Assembly: GCF_963931955.1 (NCBI RefSeq)
Contig: NZ_OZ008337.1
Span: forward strand, 806,001 to 870,000
DNA: 64,000 nt
Origin: Wolbachia endosymbiont (group A) of Longitarsus flavicornis
Lineage (GTDB): Bacteria > Pseudomonadota > Alphaproteobacteria > Rickettsiales > Anaplasmataceae
Reading direction: 5' to 3'
The notes under the pieces were generated by a model, which ran no database searches, was not told the DNA's origin, and worked only from the letters and a program-made list of their open reading frames with translations. Position numbers and translations under genes: made by a program. This document shows, piece by piece, positions 52,601 to 62,363 of this stretch; the first letter of the stretch is position 1, and each line of letters begins with the position of its first letter.

Positions 52601-53492
52601 GACTTCTTTCAAAATTGTTAGAGGGAGTGTAAGATGAAGTATTTGAAAGCATGAAATATAAGGAAATAGAAAAGTTAGAAGGAGAAAAGTTTCGACGTTT
52701 AACAGGGGTAAAAAAAGCAACATTTGAGTGAATGGTAGAAATTCTAGAAGTGGAGGATAAAAGAAAAAAAGCTAGAAGTGGAAGAAAAAGTAAACTTTGC
52801 ATAGAAGACAGGCTACTTATGGCACTGGAATATATAAGAGAATATCGTACATATTTTCATATTGGGCAAAGCTATGGCATGAGTGAAAGTAACAGTTTTA
52901 AAATAATAAGATGGGTAGAAGACATATTAATAAAACATCCAGATTTTGCATTACCAGGAAAAAAAGAGCTATTAAAGAGTGATGTAGAATATGAAGTTTT
53001 AGTAATAGACGGAACTGAAACGCCAGTAGAGAGACCAAAAAAAAGCAAAAGCCCTTCTACTCTGGAAAGAAAAAAAGGCATACTATAAAAACACAAATAG
53101 TAACAGAGAAGAAGAGTAAAAAAGTCATATGCACATCTTTCTCGAATGGTAGAAAACACGATTTTCGGATGTTTAGAGAATCAAAGGTAGCAATATTACC
53201 GGACACCAAAATCTTAGCTGATGCCGGCTACAGGGGAATGCAGAAGATACACAAAAATGTTGTATTACCGCACAGGAAAATGAAAAAGAATCCGTTAAGC
53301 AAAGAACAAAAAAAAGAGAACAGGGCACTTATGAGCCAAAGGGCAATTGTTGAAAACGTAATTGGCTTATTGAAAAGGTTTAAAATCATCTCGGACAGGT
53401 ATAGAAACCGACGAAAACGTTTTGGTTTAAGGTTTAATTTGATTGCTGCAATTCACAATTTTGAGCTCCATACATGAATTTTGAAAGAAGTC
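52601..53492 (+). mobile_element. ISWpi1-like element (IS5 family), copy 4
   Basis: 892 bp with the standard inverted repeats and TA at both borders (52599-52600 and 53493-53494). The left flank is a truncated hypothetical gene and the right flank is the interior of an IS4 transposase gene, so the two borders do not come from one pre-insertion sequence. Confidence 0.9.
52651..53477 (+). pseudogene. ISWpi1 transposase with a different nonsense codon
   Basis: This copy has TGG (Trp) at 52915-52917, where the other four have TAG, so the frame continues IIRWVEDILIKHPDFALPG. It carries its own TGA at 52729-52731 (codon 27; CGA in the others). An internal ATG follows directly (MVEILEVEDKR). The A7 frameshift site and OrfB are as in the other copies. 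Confidence 0.85.
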
Positions 53493-54656
53493 TAATATAT
53501 TACACATGACTAAGTTTGCCCAAAATTCTTGTAATACAGCCTCTAAATTTACGCCAGAAAAATTCTCTAATTCTGCACCTATTTTGAGTCGTTTATAGCA
53601 CTCCTCTATATGCCACCTTAACACATAAGCTTTGCTGATATCTTCCAAAGTAAATTTTACTCGGTCAAAAAGTGAAGTAATCAATACCTCTGTTTCTCCG
53701 TTGGCTAATGTCAGCACTATAACTCTTACTTTCTGTCCTTTCATTTTATTTTTTAGCTTTTCATTTTCTAATATAAAATCGAAATCTAATTCTCCAGATG
53801 CAATTCGTTCCCATAGCTTGCTATAATTTCTTTTTTGCAAGCGAAAAATAAAATCTACTTCCAAATCATAATGCTGCTGAATGAATTTTACTGAAGGATA
53901 ACCACGATCATAGATAAATAATAATTTCTTTTGATTTAATGAACGCATTTGAGTGATAACTTCGGGTAATTGCTCTTCCGCCAACGTTTGTTCACCTATA
54001 TTCCAAGCCGCAAGACGAGCACTACAAATCAGCGAAGTACACAAATCAACAAACAAATTGCCAATGGTGGCATTGTGCCTGTTGTTCCATTTGGTTTAAA
54101 GCGGCCAAACTCGGATACAATTTCCTCAGAGCTGGGTAATCTCATACCAGAACCATCTGCTGCAATAAGTCTATAGCCTCTCCAAGTTCCATACTCAGGT
54201 TCATCCTGATAGGCTGTTTGGATGCTTAGCTCTAATAATTCTTGAAAGCCTGTATGGCAAATCTTATACCTTGCTTTAGAAAAAGCTTGCTTTGAGGGTG
54301 GAGTTTTACATGTCAATGGCTCCATAAGTTCACATTCTATTCCCAAACTTTTTTTAACTAACTTTAAAATCATAGAAAATACTGTCGAAAAAGGAAGTTT
54401 TCTTGTTCGTGTAAAACTGTTTTTTCCAACACAATGGATTCTCTGAAAAGCTTTCGAGTATATTATATTTTTAATTTGTAGAATAAATTTTTCCTTTTTG
54501 CATGTTTCACCTAAAAAGGACACATTTTAAACTTCTTTGTTGAAATAAAATAGAAACAAAAGTGCTGTTTCCTGCGGCTTCTGGATAATTTAATGGTAAA
54601 AGTTTTAGAGAGAAATTTTATACACTATCGCTGATATTTTTCCTTAAGTTGACGCC
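53493..54656 (-). mobile_element. IS4-family insertion sequence, 3'-truncated copy
   Basis: Same element as 16334-17772 in reverse orientation. The 5' inverted repeat is at 54642-54656 (CTTAAGTTGACGCC on the plus strand). The element ends at ISWpi1 copy 4, in the transposase codon run after NLVMCNI, and about 275 bp including the 3' inverted repeat are missing. Confidence 0.88.
53495..54523 (-). pseudogene. IS4-family transposase, frameshifted and 3'-truncated
   Basis: N-terminal frame 54029-54523 and C-terminal frame from about 54056 downward, with the same -1 frameshift as the full copy at 16.5 kb. It retains the two Asp motifs and YVLRWHIEECYKRLK but loses the last 75 or so residues. The tail LDFFQNSCMELKIVNC in the conceptual translation comes from ISWpi1. 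Confidence 0.85.
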
Positions 54657-54774
54657 ATTGGCTGAACGGATACTCGTAAAATTGTGCTTTTAACATGGGT
54701 TATCAGTTTAAAAATGTTGCTAACTAGTATATCTGAATGTAACATCAATTAACGTGTATAAATAAAGCAATCTA

Positions 54775-57162
54775 ATGGAAAATAGTTATAATGCCGATGC
54801 AATAAAAATCTTAAGGGGTCTTGATGCTGTAAGGAAACGTCCAGGTATGTACATTGGTGACACTGATGATGGATCTGGCTTGCACCACATGGTATATGAG
54901 GTTGTTGATAACGCAATAGATGAATCTTTAGCTGGATATTGTGATAAAATTGAAGTTAGCATAAATAAAGATGGTTCAGTATCTGTAACTGATAATGGTC
55001 GTGGCATTCCAACTGACATTCATGAAGAAGAAGGAATATCAGCAGCAGAAGTAATAATGACTCAACTCCATGCTGGTGGTAAATTTGACAATAATACCTA
55101 TAAAGTTTCTGGGGGATTACATGGTGTTGGAATCTCAGTTGTGAATGCATTATCAAGCTGGTTGGAATTAATTATTTGGCGCAATAAGAAAGAACACTTT
55201 ATGCGTTTTGAAGATGGTGAGTCTATTGAACCTTTAAAGGTAGTCAACGAAAATACAAACAAAAGAGGAACTAAAGTCACGTTCATGCCATCAACAGAGA
55301 CTTTTAATGGCATTAATTTCAGTTACTCAACGCTTGAAAGTCGTATAAGAGAATTAGCATTTTTAAATTCAAATATCGACATTACTTTACGTGATTTGCG
55401 CAATGAACCATATACAGAATCTCATTTCAATCAGAGCAATCAATCTAAAGACAATTTTGGTACAGCAAATTTTGTGCAGTATTTAGATAAGAATAAGACA
55501 CATGTAACTAAAATTGCCAGTATGAAAGGAGATGCAGAAGATCTTGGCATCAGCTTGGAAATATCGATGGAATGGAATGATTCCTACTATGAGAATATGT
55601 TGTGTTTCACTAATAATATACGGCAACGAGATGGTGGTACGCATTTGGCAGGATTTAGATCTGCACTAACTAGATGTATCAATACCTATGCAACTAATGA
55701 AGGGTTTTTAAAGAAAGCAAAAGTAAATTTAACTGGAGAGGACGTTAGAGAAGGTTTAACTTGTGTTTTATCTCTCAAGATGCCTGACCCTAAGTTTTCT
55801 TCACAAACAAAAGATAAACTAGTTAGTTCTGAAGCACGTGCAGTTGTAGAAAGTATAGTTTCTGATAAATTGAGCACAATCCTTGAAACTGATCCCAAAT
55901 TGGCGGCAAGCATAGTAGAAAGAGCAATTAGGTCAGCAAAAGGAAGAGAAGCCGCAAGAAAAGCACGAGAGTTAGTTAAAAGCAAAAACAATATTGATAT
56001 TGCAACTCTGCCAGGAAAGCTTGCTGATTGTCAGGAAAAAGCTCCTGAGTTATCGGAATTATTTATAGTAGAGGGTAATTCAGCAGGTGGTACTGCAAAG
56101 CAGGGGCGTAATCGTAAAACACAAGCAGTGCTTGCCTTAAGAGGAAAAATTCTAAACGTAGAACGTGTAAGTTTAGATCGTATTTTTTCATCTGCAGAAA
56201 TAGGCTCTTTAATTACTGCAATTGGTGCTGGAATAGGTAGTGAACACTTCGATATTGAAAAAGCTAGATATCATAAAATTATCATCATGACAGATGCAGA
56301 TGTTGATGGTTCACATATAAGAACTTTGATTCTAACTTTCTTTTTTAGACACATGCGTGAAGTTATTGAAAAAGGCTACTTATACATAGCACAGCCACCC
56401 CTCTATAAAGTTACAAAAAATGCTAAAGACACTTATATTAAAGATGACGAAACTTTTGAAGAGTATATAATAAACTCAGCAGTTAAAAGATTAACACTAA
56501 GTGGTACAACTACAGAATTTAACGACTTGCGCCTTATTTTGAATAAATGCGTTAGCATTTCTAATATTAGCAAAAATTATGATAGAGAAATACCACAAAA
56601 TCTCTTAGAGTCATTGCTAATTTTAAGCAAAAAGAATGCTCTATCATCGGCTGATGAGATATTAAAGTATTTAAAATTAATGTACAGTGAATATACTTGG
56701 GAAGTAGAAATAAAGGATGAAGAAAAAGAAATTCACATCTCTAAATTATTTCAAGGATTGGCAGACAAATATATATTTGCACTTAGTATGCTTGAAGGCA
56801 AAGATATGCAAAACATATTAAGTTTGCTTGATGGTATAAGTAATTTATTTAATGGTGATTCATTTTTAAAGTCACAAGAAACTGAAATAAGAATCACTTC
56901 TCCAAGTACGCTTGCAAAAATAATAATGGACTATGGTAAAAAAGGTTTAACTCTGCAGAGATTTAAAGGTCTTGGTGAAATGAATGCTGATCAGCTATGG
57001 GATACTACGTTAAATCCTGAGGCTAGAACTTTATTAAAGGTTGAAATAAAAGATTGTGAAGAAGCTGATTCCATATTTTCAATATTAATGGGTGATATAG
57101 TTGAACCACGCCGTGATTTTATTAATAGCAATGCACTTAATGTGCATGATGTTGATATTTAA
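54775..57162 (+). CDS. gyrB: DNA gyrase subunit B
   Basis: ATPase subunit of gyrase. 795 residues: GHKL domain with EVVDNAIDESLAGYC, VTDNGRGIPTDIH and SGGLHGVGISVVNALS; transducer domain; TOPRIM with FIVEGNSAGGTAKQGRNRKT, ALRGKILNVE and MTDADVDGSHIRTLILTFFF; C-terminal QRFKGLGEMNADQLWDTTL. The length is close to E. coli GyrB (804). The ATG at 54775 lies 118 bp from the end of the IS4 fragment, so its promoter region borders IS DNA. Confidence 0.97.
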   Translation: MENSYNADAIKILRGLDAVRKRPGMYIGDTDDGSGLHHMVYEVVDNAIDESLAGYCDKIEVSINKDGSVSVTDNGRGIPTDIHEEEGISAAEVIMTQLHAGGKFDNNTYKVSGGLHGVGISVVNALSSWLELIIWRNKKEHFMRFEDGESIEPLKVVNENTNKRGTKVTFMPSTETFNGINFSYSTLESRIRELAFLNSNIDITLRDLRNEPYTESHFNQSNQSKDNFGTANFVQYLDKNKTHVTKIASMKGDAEDLGISLEISMEWNDSYYENMLCFTNNIRQRDGGTHLAGFRSALTRCINTYATNEGFLKKAKVNLTGEDVREGLTCVLSLKMPDPKFSSQTKDKLVSSEARAVVESIVSDKLSTILETDPKLAASIVERAIRSAKGREAARKARELVKSKNNIDIATLPGKLADCQEKAPELSELFIVEGNSAGGTAKQGRNRKTQAVLALRGKILNVERVSLDRIFSSAEIGSLITAIGAGIGSEHFDIEKARYHKIIIMTDADVDGSHIRTLILTFFFRHMREVIEKGYLYIAQPPLYKVTKNAKDTYIKDDETFEEYIINSAVKRLTLSGTTTEFNDLRLILNKCVSISNISKNYDREIPQNLLESLLILSKKNALSSADEILKYLKLMYSEYTWEVEIKDEEKEIHISKLFQGLADKYIFALSMLEGKDMQNILSLLDGISNLFNGDSFLKSQETEIRITSPSTLAKIIMDYGKKGLTLQRFKGLGEMNADQLWDTTLNPEARTLLKVEIKDCEEADSIFSILMGDIVEPRRDFINSNALNVHDVDI

Positions 57163-57300
57163 ATTTAGAAGACACATAAACTTAGCAAAATGTACGAATG
57201 TTATATTTTGAAAGCTATATGCAGTTTTGCCTCATATACAGCAATATTATCTCATTTCTAGCTGTAACTATAAATGTATGGATTTTTTATCGTACTATGT

Positions 57301-57306
57301 TATAAT
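57301..57306 (+). promoter_or_regulatory. Possible -10 box of gatA
   Basis: A perfect TATAAT, 28 bp before the gatA ATG. The -35 region (ATGGAT or TGGATT at 16-17 bp) is weak. The 171-bp gyrB-gatA gap holds no other feature. Confidence 0.3.
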
Positions 57307-57333
57307 TAACGTCTTGCTAAAAATTAAATATTG

Positions 57334-58830
57334 ATGAATGAACTAAGAAAGTTAAGTATTACACAAATGCATGACGGGCTCAAAAAAAAGAGTTTTTCTG
57401 CCGTTGAACTTGTAAAGGCGCACATTAGTGCGGTTGAAAATGAGAAATTAAATGCATTTATAACAAAAACCCCAGAGATAGCAATGAAAGCTGCTAAAGC
57501 TGCAGATGAACATTTCTCTAGGCAAAAGGATGATTTAATCTCGCCGCTCATGGGTATACCAGTTGGCATCAAAGATCTATTCTGTACAAAAGGAATAAAA
57601 ACAACAGCATGCTCAAGAATGCTGGAAAATTTCGTTCCGACTTATGAATCTACAGTATCTGACTTGCTTTTAAAAAGTGGAGCAGCCATGCTCGGTAAGC
57701 TTAATATGGATGAATTTGCTATGGGTTCTGCGAACACAAACAGCTATTTTGGCCCTGTTGAAAATGTGTGGATTAGAAAAAGTGATGGGGAAAAAGTTGT
57801 TCCTGGTGGATCATCTGGTGGATCTGCAGCATCGGTGGCTGGATTTTTATGCGCTGGAGCACTAGGGAGTGACACCGGTGGATCTGTACGCCAACCAGCA
57901 GCTTATTGTGGAGTAGTTGGAATAAAGCCAACTTATGGAAGATGCTCGCGTTTTGGTATGATTGCATTTGCGAGTTCTCTAGATCAAGCAGGAGTCATTA
58001 CTCGTTCTGTCTCTGATTCAGCATTAATGCTGGAAGCAATTTGTGGCTATGATACAAAAGATTCAATATCAAGCGAAAAGCCAGTGCCTAAATTTTCTAG
58101 CTTTATAAATGGCGATGTCAAGGGTAAGCGTATTGGTATACCAAAAGAATATAGGATGGATGGAATTTCAGAGGAAATAGTCCATAATTGGGAGAAAGTT
58201 GCTTCCTATTTAAAAGAAAATGGCGCTGAAGTTGTTGACGTTACTCTGCCACATACTAAATATGCAATACCAGTCTATTATTTAATTTGTTCTGCTGAAA
58301 CTTCGTCCAATCTTGCTCGTTATGACGGTGTGCGTTATGGGTTCAGGGTTGATGCTGATACCCTTGAAGAAATGTATTCACTAACAAGAGCAGAAGGTTT
58401 CGGTAAAGAGGTGAAAAGAAGAATTTTAATTGGTGCTTATGCGCTTTCCTCAGGTCATTACAATGAATATTGCGAAAAAGCACAGTGTATCAGGGCATTA
58501 ATCAGAAATGATTTTATAAAAGCGTTTGAAAAAATAGATTACATACTTGTGCCATCTGCTCCAACAGAAGCTTTTGGCTTAAATGAAAAGCCAGATCCGC
58601 TAATTATGTGCATCAATGATGTGTTTACTGTGCCAGCAAGTCTGGCAGGATTGCCTGCTATTTCTGTTCCCGTTGGGCTCTCCAATGAGGGTTTACCACT
58701 TGCCTTGCAAGTAATTGGAAATTATTACGACGAAGCTGGAATATTAAATGTGGCAAGTGTGATAGAGCAAAATTGCGGCAGAACAATTAGCACTGATTTC
58801 CATCCAAAAGGGTGTCATTCCAGCGTGTGA
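57334..58830 (+). CDS. gatA: Aspartyl/glutamyl-tRNA(Asn/Gln) amidotransferase subunit A
   Basis: GatA supplies ammonia from glutamine to convert Glu-tRNA(Gln) to Gln-tRNA(Gln) with GatB and GatC. 498 residues: Ser-cisSer-Lys triad with Lys in VGIKDLFCTKGIKTTA (near residue 77), and the amidase signature GGSSGGSAASVAGFLCAGAL followed by GSDTGGSVRQPAAYCG. The last residues (FHPKGCHSSV) come from a palindromic repeat half (58812-58836) that replaced the native end. gatB/gatC are not adjacent. Confidence 0.96.
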   Translation: MNELRKLSITQMHDGLKKKSFSAVELVKAHISAVENEKLNAFITKTPEIAMKAAKAADEHFSRQKDDLISPLMGIPVGIKDLFCTKGIKTTACSRMLENFVPTYESTVSDLLLKSGAAMLGKLNMDEFAMGSANTNSYFGPVENVWIRKSDGEKVVPGGSSGGSAASVAGFLCAGALGSDTGGSVRQPAAYCGVVGIKPTYGRCSRFGMIAFASSLDQAGVITRSVSDSALMLEAICGYDTKDSISSEKPVPKFSSFINGDVKGKRIGIPKEYRMDGISEEIVHNWEKVASYLKENGAEVVDVTLPHTKYAIPVYYLICSAETSSNLARYDGVRYGFRVDADTLEEMYSLTRAEGFGKEVKRRILIGAYALSSGHYNEYCEKAQCIRALIRNDFIKAFEKIDYILVPSAPTEAFGLNEKPDPLIMCINDVFTVPASLAGLPAISVPVGLSNEGLPLALQVIGNYYDEAGILNVASVIEQNCGRTISTDFHPKGCHSSV

Positions 58831-58836
58831 AACTGG
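58812..58836. repeat. Half palindromic repeat at the gatA 3' end
   Basis: GTGTCATTCCAGCGTGTGA supplies the last codons and the TGA stop of gatA. It is one arm of the family A repeat, truncated after CTGGCAT. Confidence 0.6.
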
Positions 58837-58871
58837 CATAAAACGAAACTAGAATTAAATGTAAAACTTAC

Positions 58872-58900
58872 TTGACAAACTCCGCCAGCCCTCTTATCAT
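58872..58900 (+). promoter_or_regulatory. Promoter-like repeat, copy 2 (TTGACA-N17-TATCAT)
   Basis: A perfect -35 TTGACA (58872-58877), a 17-bp spacer and TATCAT (58895-58900), with a sister copy at 8956-8984. The next plus-strand gene is terL, 352 bp downstream. The rest of the gap 58831-59251 has AT-rich DNA with CGCTTATAAAGCATTTAAAA near 59050 and no gene I can support. Confidence 0.5.
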
Positions 58901-59189
58901 GAAACTGAAGCTATTTATTTATCTTCTCTGTACAGATTAAATGACAAAAAAACTCACGTATCTGGCGTCCCATGTTTAATTTTTTGCACTATGTGCACCT
59001 TATGTCTTTATAAAATTCTAGGTTTTTACCTAATATAAGCTGAAATGCGCTTATAAAGCATTTAAAACATCAAAAAACGCCGATTTAAAAATGGATAGTG
59101 AATAACTAGCTACCCTAGGGTTTCTTTTGCCTTTTTTTTCGTTTGGTAAATTCCTTAATATTTATAGCAACATGAACTGGGCAGGAAGG

Positions 59190-59236
59190 TGTCATTCCAG
59201 TGCTCCTTTTTTTGTCATCCCAGCGTCACGCGTTGG
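59190..59236. repeat. Family A palindromic repeat upstream of terL
   Basis: GTCATTCCAGTGCTCC and TGTCATCCCAGCGTCACGCG are adjacent degenerate arms. The terL frame is open through them (MSFQCSFFCHPSVTRW), which explains the spurious 21-residue N-terminal extension. Confidence 0.65.
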
Positions 59237-59251
59237 TTTCAACATTATATC

Positions 59252-60715
59252 ATGAACTTTCTAAAATTCATTGAGTTATGCTTTCAAACGGTAGTGCCGG
59301 GATGTGAGTATAATAATTATCGGTACATAAAAGTCATAGCAGATAGGCTGGAAGCGGCGAGCGCTGGTGAAGTGAAACGAATAATATTCAATATGCCTCC
59401 GCGTTCAATGAAGTCCCTGTGCGTGAGTGTTGCGTGGCCTGCATGGATACTGGGAAACCAACCAACTGCGAGAATAATAGTTGCAAGTTATTCTCAGCGG
59501 CTCAGCGAAAAGCACTCGCTCGACACCAGGTGCGTGATGCAGTCTAGTTGGTATAGAGCGCTATTTCCAGAGATAGAACTATCCAAAGATCAGAATACCA
59601 AATACAAATTTCAAACAGTGCAGAGAGGATTTAGAATCGCAACGTCCGTTGGAGGGACGTTAACAGGTGAAGGTGGTGATTTCATCATCGTGGATGATCC
59701 ACTGAGTCCCACCCAAGCTTTGAGTGAAACGTTTAGAAAGCGTGCTACAAACTGGTTTGACCAGACTTTAGTAGCCAGGCTCAACAATAGAAAAAAAGGA
59801 GTAATTGTTCTTGTGATGCATAGGCTACATCAAGAAGATTTAACCGGGCACCTTCTCTCCAAACCGAAAAACATATGGAACCATACTTGTTTACCGATGA
59901 TATCTGAAAATAAGGAGATTATCTATTCAATCAAAAAGCCAGCGCCTCCTTTTCTTGTTCCTGTCACCCGAGTAACTACAAATGAGTACAAAAGCTGGAT
60001 TACAGCATCAAGTGCTAGAATGACACCACCCGTAATATTATACTCAAGAGAAGAAGGTCAGTTGCTATATCCCCTCGATGGAGGAAAAGAAGAAGTTGAG
60101 ATGATAAAGGTTGAACTTGGGAGTTACGCTTTTGCTGCACAATATCAACAGAACCCTCTGCCACTTTCAAGTGGTATAATTAAACGAGAGTGGTTGAAGC
60201 GCTATAGAAATTTTCCTGATAGTCTCTCATATGTCACTCAGAGCTGGGACACTGCAGTTTCAACAAGCAGCATGAGCAACTTTAGCGTCTGCACCACCTG
60301 GACAAAAGTGGGCAATAAATTCTATTTACTTGATGTATATCGCGCAAAGCTTGAGTATCCAAAGCTTAAAGAGCAAGTTTTGTCCTTAGCAGCAAGATGG
60401 ACACCACACGCAATTTTAATCGAAGCAAAAACAAGTGGTCAGCAATTGGTGCAAGAGCTAAAAGCAAATAGTGATTTACCAATTATCGAAATAATGCCAC
60501 ATGATGACAAACTCACTCGATTTTATCAAATTGTTCCGACTATAGAGTCTGGCAAGGTTTTTCTGCCGCACCAAGCAGTATGGCTGAATGATTTTGAGTA
60601 TGAAATTTTAATGTTCCCAGAAACGCGCCACGACGACCAAGTGGATAGTACCGTGCAATATTTGCAGTGGGTGAGAAACAGTACCTCTAGGGTCGCAGCT
60701 TTACGGGCATTGTGA
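59252..60715 (+). CDS. terL: Phage/GTA-type terminase large subunit
   Basis: 487 residues from the ATG at 59252 (MNFLKFIELCFQ). The ATPase has a Walker A-like MPPRSMKS at 48-55 and Walker B in GGDFIIVDDPLS. The RNase H-like nuclease has SYVTQSWDTAVS, AILIEAKTSGQQ and ETRHDDQVDS. A palindromic repeat at 59962-60026 adds about 22 residues in frame between ATPase and nuclease (VTRVTTNEYKSWITASSARM). No portal, capsid or small terminase gene is near; isolated terminases of this type occur across Rickettsiales and are thought to be gene-transfer-agent relics. Confidence 0.88.
   Translation: MNFLKFIELCFQTVVPGCEYNNYRYIKVIADRLEAASAGEVKRIIFNMPPRSMKSLCVSVAWPAWILGNQPTARIIVASYSQRLSEKHSLDTRCVMQSSWYRALFPEIELSKDQNTKYKFQTVQRGFRIATSVGGTLTGEGGDFIIVDDPLSPTQALSETFRKRATNWFDQTLVARLNNRKKGVIVLVMHRLHQEDLTGHLLSKPKNIWNHTCLPMISENKEIIYSIKKPAPPFLVPVTRVTTNEYKSWITASSARMTPPVILYSREEGQLLYPLDGGKEEVEMIKVELGSYAFAAQYQQNPLPLSSGIIKREWLKRYRNFPDSLSYVTQSWDTAVSTSSMSNFSVCTTWTKVGNKFYLLDVYRAKLEYPKLKEQVLSLAARWTPHAILIEAKTSGQQLVQELKANSDLPIIEIMPHDDKLTRFYQIVPTIESGKVFLPHQAVWLNDFEYEILMFPETRHDDQVDSTVQYLQWVRNSTSRVAALRAL
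59962..60026. repeat. Palindromic repeat inserted in frame in terL
   Basis: CTGTCACCCGAGTAACTACA, a core, then GGATTACAGCATCAAGTGCT and AGAATGACACC. The arms are more diverged from the consensus than those in murF and birA, so this insertion looks older. Confidence 0.65.
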
Positions 60716-60730
60716 TTTGAGCCTACCAGA

Positions 60731-60800
60731 TCCAAGTAGTCAGCTACTTGGGTGACACCATTCTTTTTCCTGAATTCCAGTGTTAGCTACTTGGATGACA
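60731..60800. repeat. Family A palindromic repeat between terL and iscS
   Basis: AAGTAGTCAGCTACTTGGGT and TTCCAGTGTTAGCTACTTGG with terminal GATGACA form two short hairpins in the 173-bp gap. Confidence 0.6.
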
Positions 60801-60888
60801 CTTTTGTACTTGATGCAAGATTATATCTTGAAAAAATTAAGTTTTAGTGCTATTAAATAGTTGTAAATTTTGTCTCTGTGGTAGCTTT

Positions 60889-62136
60889 ATGAATGTTGAA
60901 AGTAAAAAAATACATGATGCTAAAATAAAATTACCAATATTTCTTGATTATCAATCTACTACTAAAGTAGATCCCCGTGTTTTAGAGGTGATGATACCTT
61001 ACTTTGGTGAGTTCAGTAATGCACACTCTCGCAGCCATTCATTTGGTTGGACTGCTGAAGAAGCAGTGGAAAAAGCAAGGAAACATATCGCTGATCTGGT
61101 GAACGCAGATAGCAAAGAAATTATCTTTACCTCAGGTGCAACTGAGTCAAATAATACGGCAATCAAGGGTGTTGCTCACTTTTATAAAAATAAAGGAAAT
61201 CATATAATAACTGTCTGCACGGAGCATAAGTGTGTTCTGGATTCTTGTCGGCATCTGGAAAATGAAGGCTTTAAAGTTACATATTTGCCTGTTAAGCAAA
61301 ACGGAATTATAGATTTATCAAAGCTTGAGGAAGCAATTACTGATAAAACAATCCTGGTTTCAGTGATGATGGTAAATAATGAAATCGGAGTAATTCAGCC
61401 TGTAAAGGAGATTGGTAAAATATGCAGAAAGCATAATATATTCTTCCATACAGATGCAGCTCAAAGCTTTGGAAAAGTTCCAATTGATGTTAATGAGATG
61501 TGCATTGATCTCATGAGTCTCTCTAGCCACAAAATTTATGGACCTATGGGAATAGGTGCATTATATGTACGTAGAAAGAATCCTCGTGTTAGGCTGATAC
61601 CACTAATTAGTGGTGGTGGACAGGAAAGAGGCATGCGTTCTGGAACAGTTCCAACACCTCTTGCAGTTGGTTTTGGTGAAGCGGCACGTATTGCTAGAGA
61701 AGAAATGAAAAAAGAAACAACTAGAGTGGAAGAATTAAGGGATATTTTGTATAACAAGATAAAAGAAGCGTTTCCTGATATCGTTTTAAATGGTGATTAT
61801 GAAAATAGAATTCCTGGCAACCTAAACTTGAGCTTTCCCTATGTTGAGGGTGAGTCTCTCATCATGGCAATCAAGGATTTAGCAGTAAGTTCTGGTTCTG
61901 CGTGCACGTCTGCGTCTCTTGAGCCTTCCTATGTAGTACGGTCGCTAAATAATGGCCATGACCTTGAGCATTCATCAATTAGATTTGGCCTAGGCCGATT
62001 TACAACTAAAGAAGAAGTTTTGTATGCAGCAGATCTTGTTGCTAAAAATGTTGGCCGACTGAGAGAAATGAGCCCACTTTGGGAGATGGTACAAGAAGGA
62101 GTAGATTTGAACACCGTGAAATGGGACTCTCATTAA
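60889..62136 (+). CDS. iscS: Cysteine desulfurase IscS
   Basis: PLP enzyme that supplies sulfur for Fe-S clusters and tRNA thiolation. 415 residues from the ATG at 60889: LPIFLDYQSTTKVDPRVLEV, FTSGATESNNTAIKG, EHKCVLDSC, the PLP-lysine motif SLSSHKIYGPMGIGALYV and the active-site Cys loop SSGSACTSASLEPSYV. The C-terminal FTTKEEVLYAAD and LREMSPLWEMVQEG are typical of group I IscS. An upstream ATG/TTG extension of 14 codons is open but unsupported. Fe-S demand here comes from complex I. Confidence 0.96.
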   Translation: MNVESKKIHDAKIKLPIFLDYQSTTKVDPRVLEVMIPYFGEFSNAHSRSHSFGWTAEEAVEKARKHIADLVNADSKEIIFTSGATESNNTAIKGVAHFYKNKGNHIITVCTEHKCVLDSCRHLENEGFKVTYLPVKQNGIIDLSKLEEAITDKTILVSVMMVNNEIGVIQPVKEIGKICRKHNIFFHTDAAQSFGKVPIDVNEMCIDLMSLSSHKIYGPMGIGALYVRRKNPRVRLIPLISGGGQERGMRSGTVPTPLAVGFGEAARIAREEMKKETTRVEELRDILYNKIKEAFPDIVLNGDYENRIPGNLNLSFPYVEGESLIMAIKDLAVSSGSACTSASLEPSYVVRSLNNGHDLEHSSIRFGLGRFTTKEEVLYAADLVAKNVGRLREMSPLWEMVQEGVDLNTVKWDSH

Positions 62137-62363
62137 ATGTATCCGTTCCAACTGCAAATGCACTTTGAAATTACTCTGTACCGTTCACACTTAATTCTTC
62201 AATCTCACTAATAGAAAGGCCAGTAAACTTGACAATAGTGTTGATATCAACATTATTAGCCAGCATTGCTTTTGCGACTTCAATTTTCCCTTCAATTTTC
62301 CCTTCCTCTTTACCAATTTTGATGCCTTTTTCAGTAGCAAGGTCAAGTCTGTATTCAAGAATA

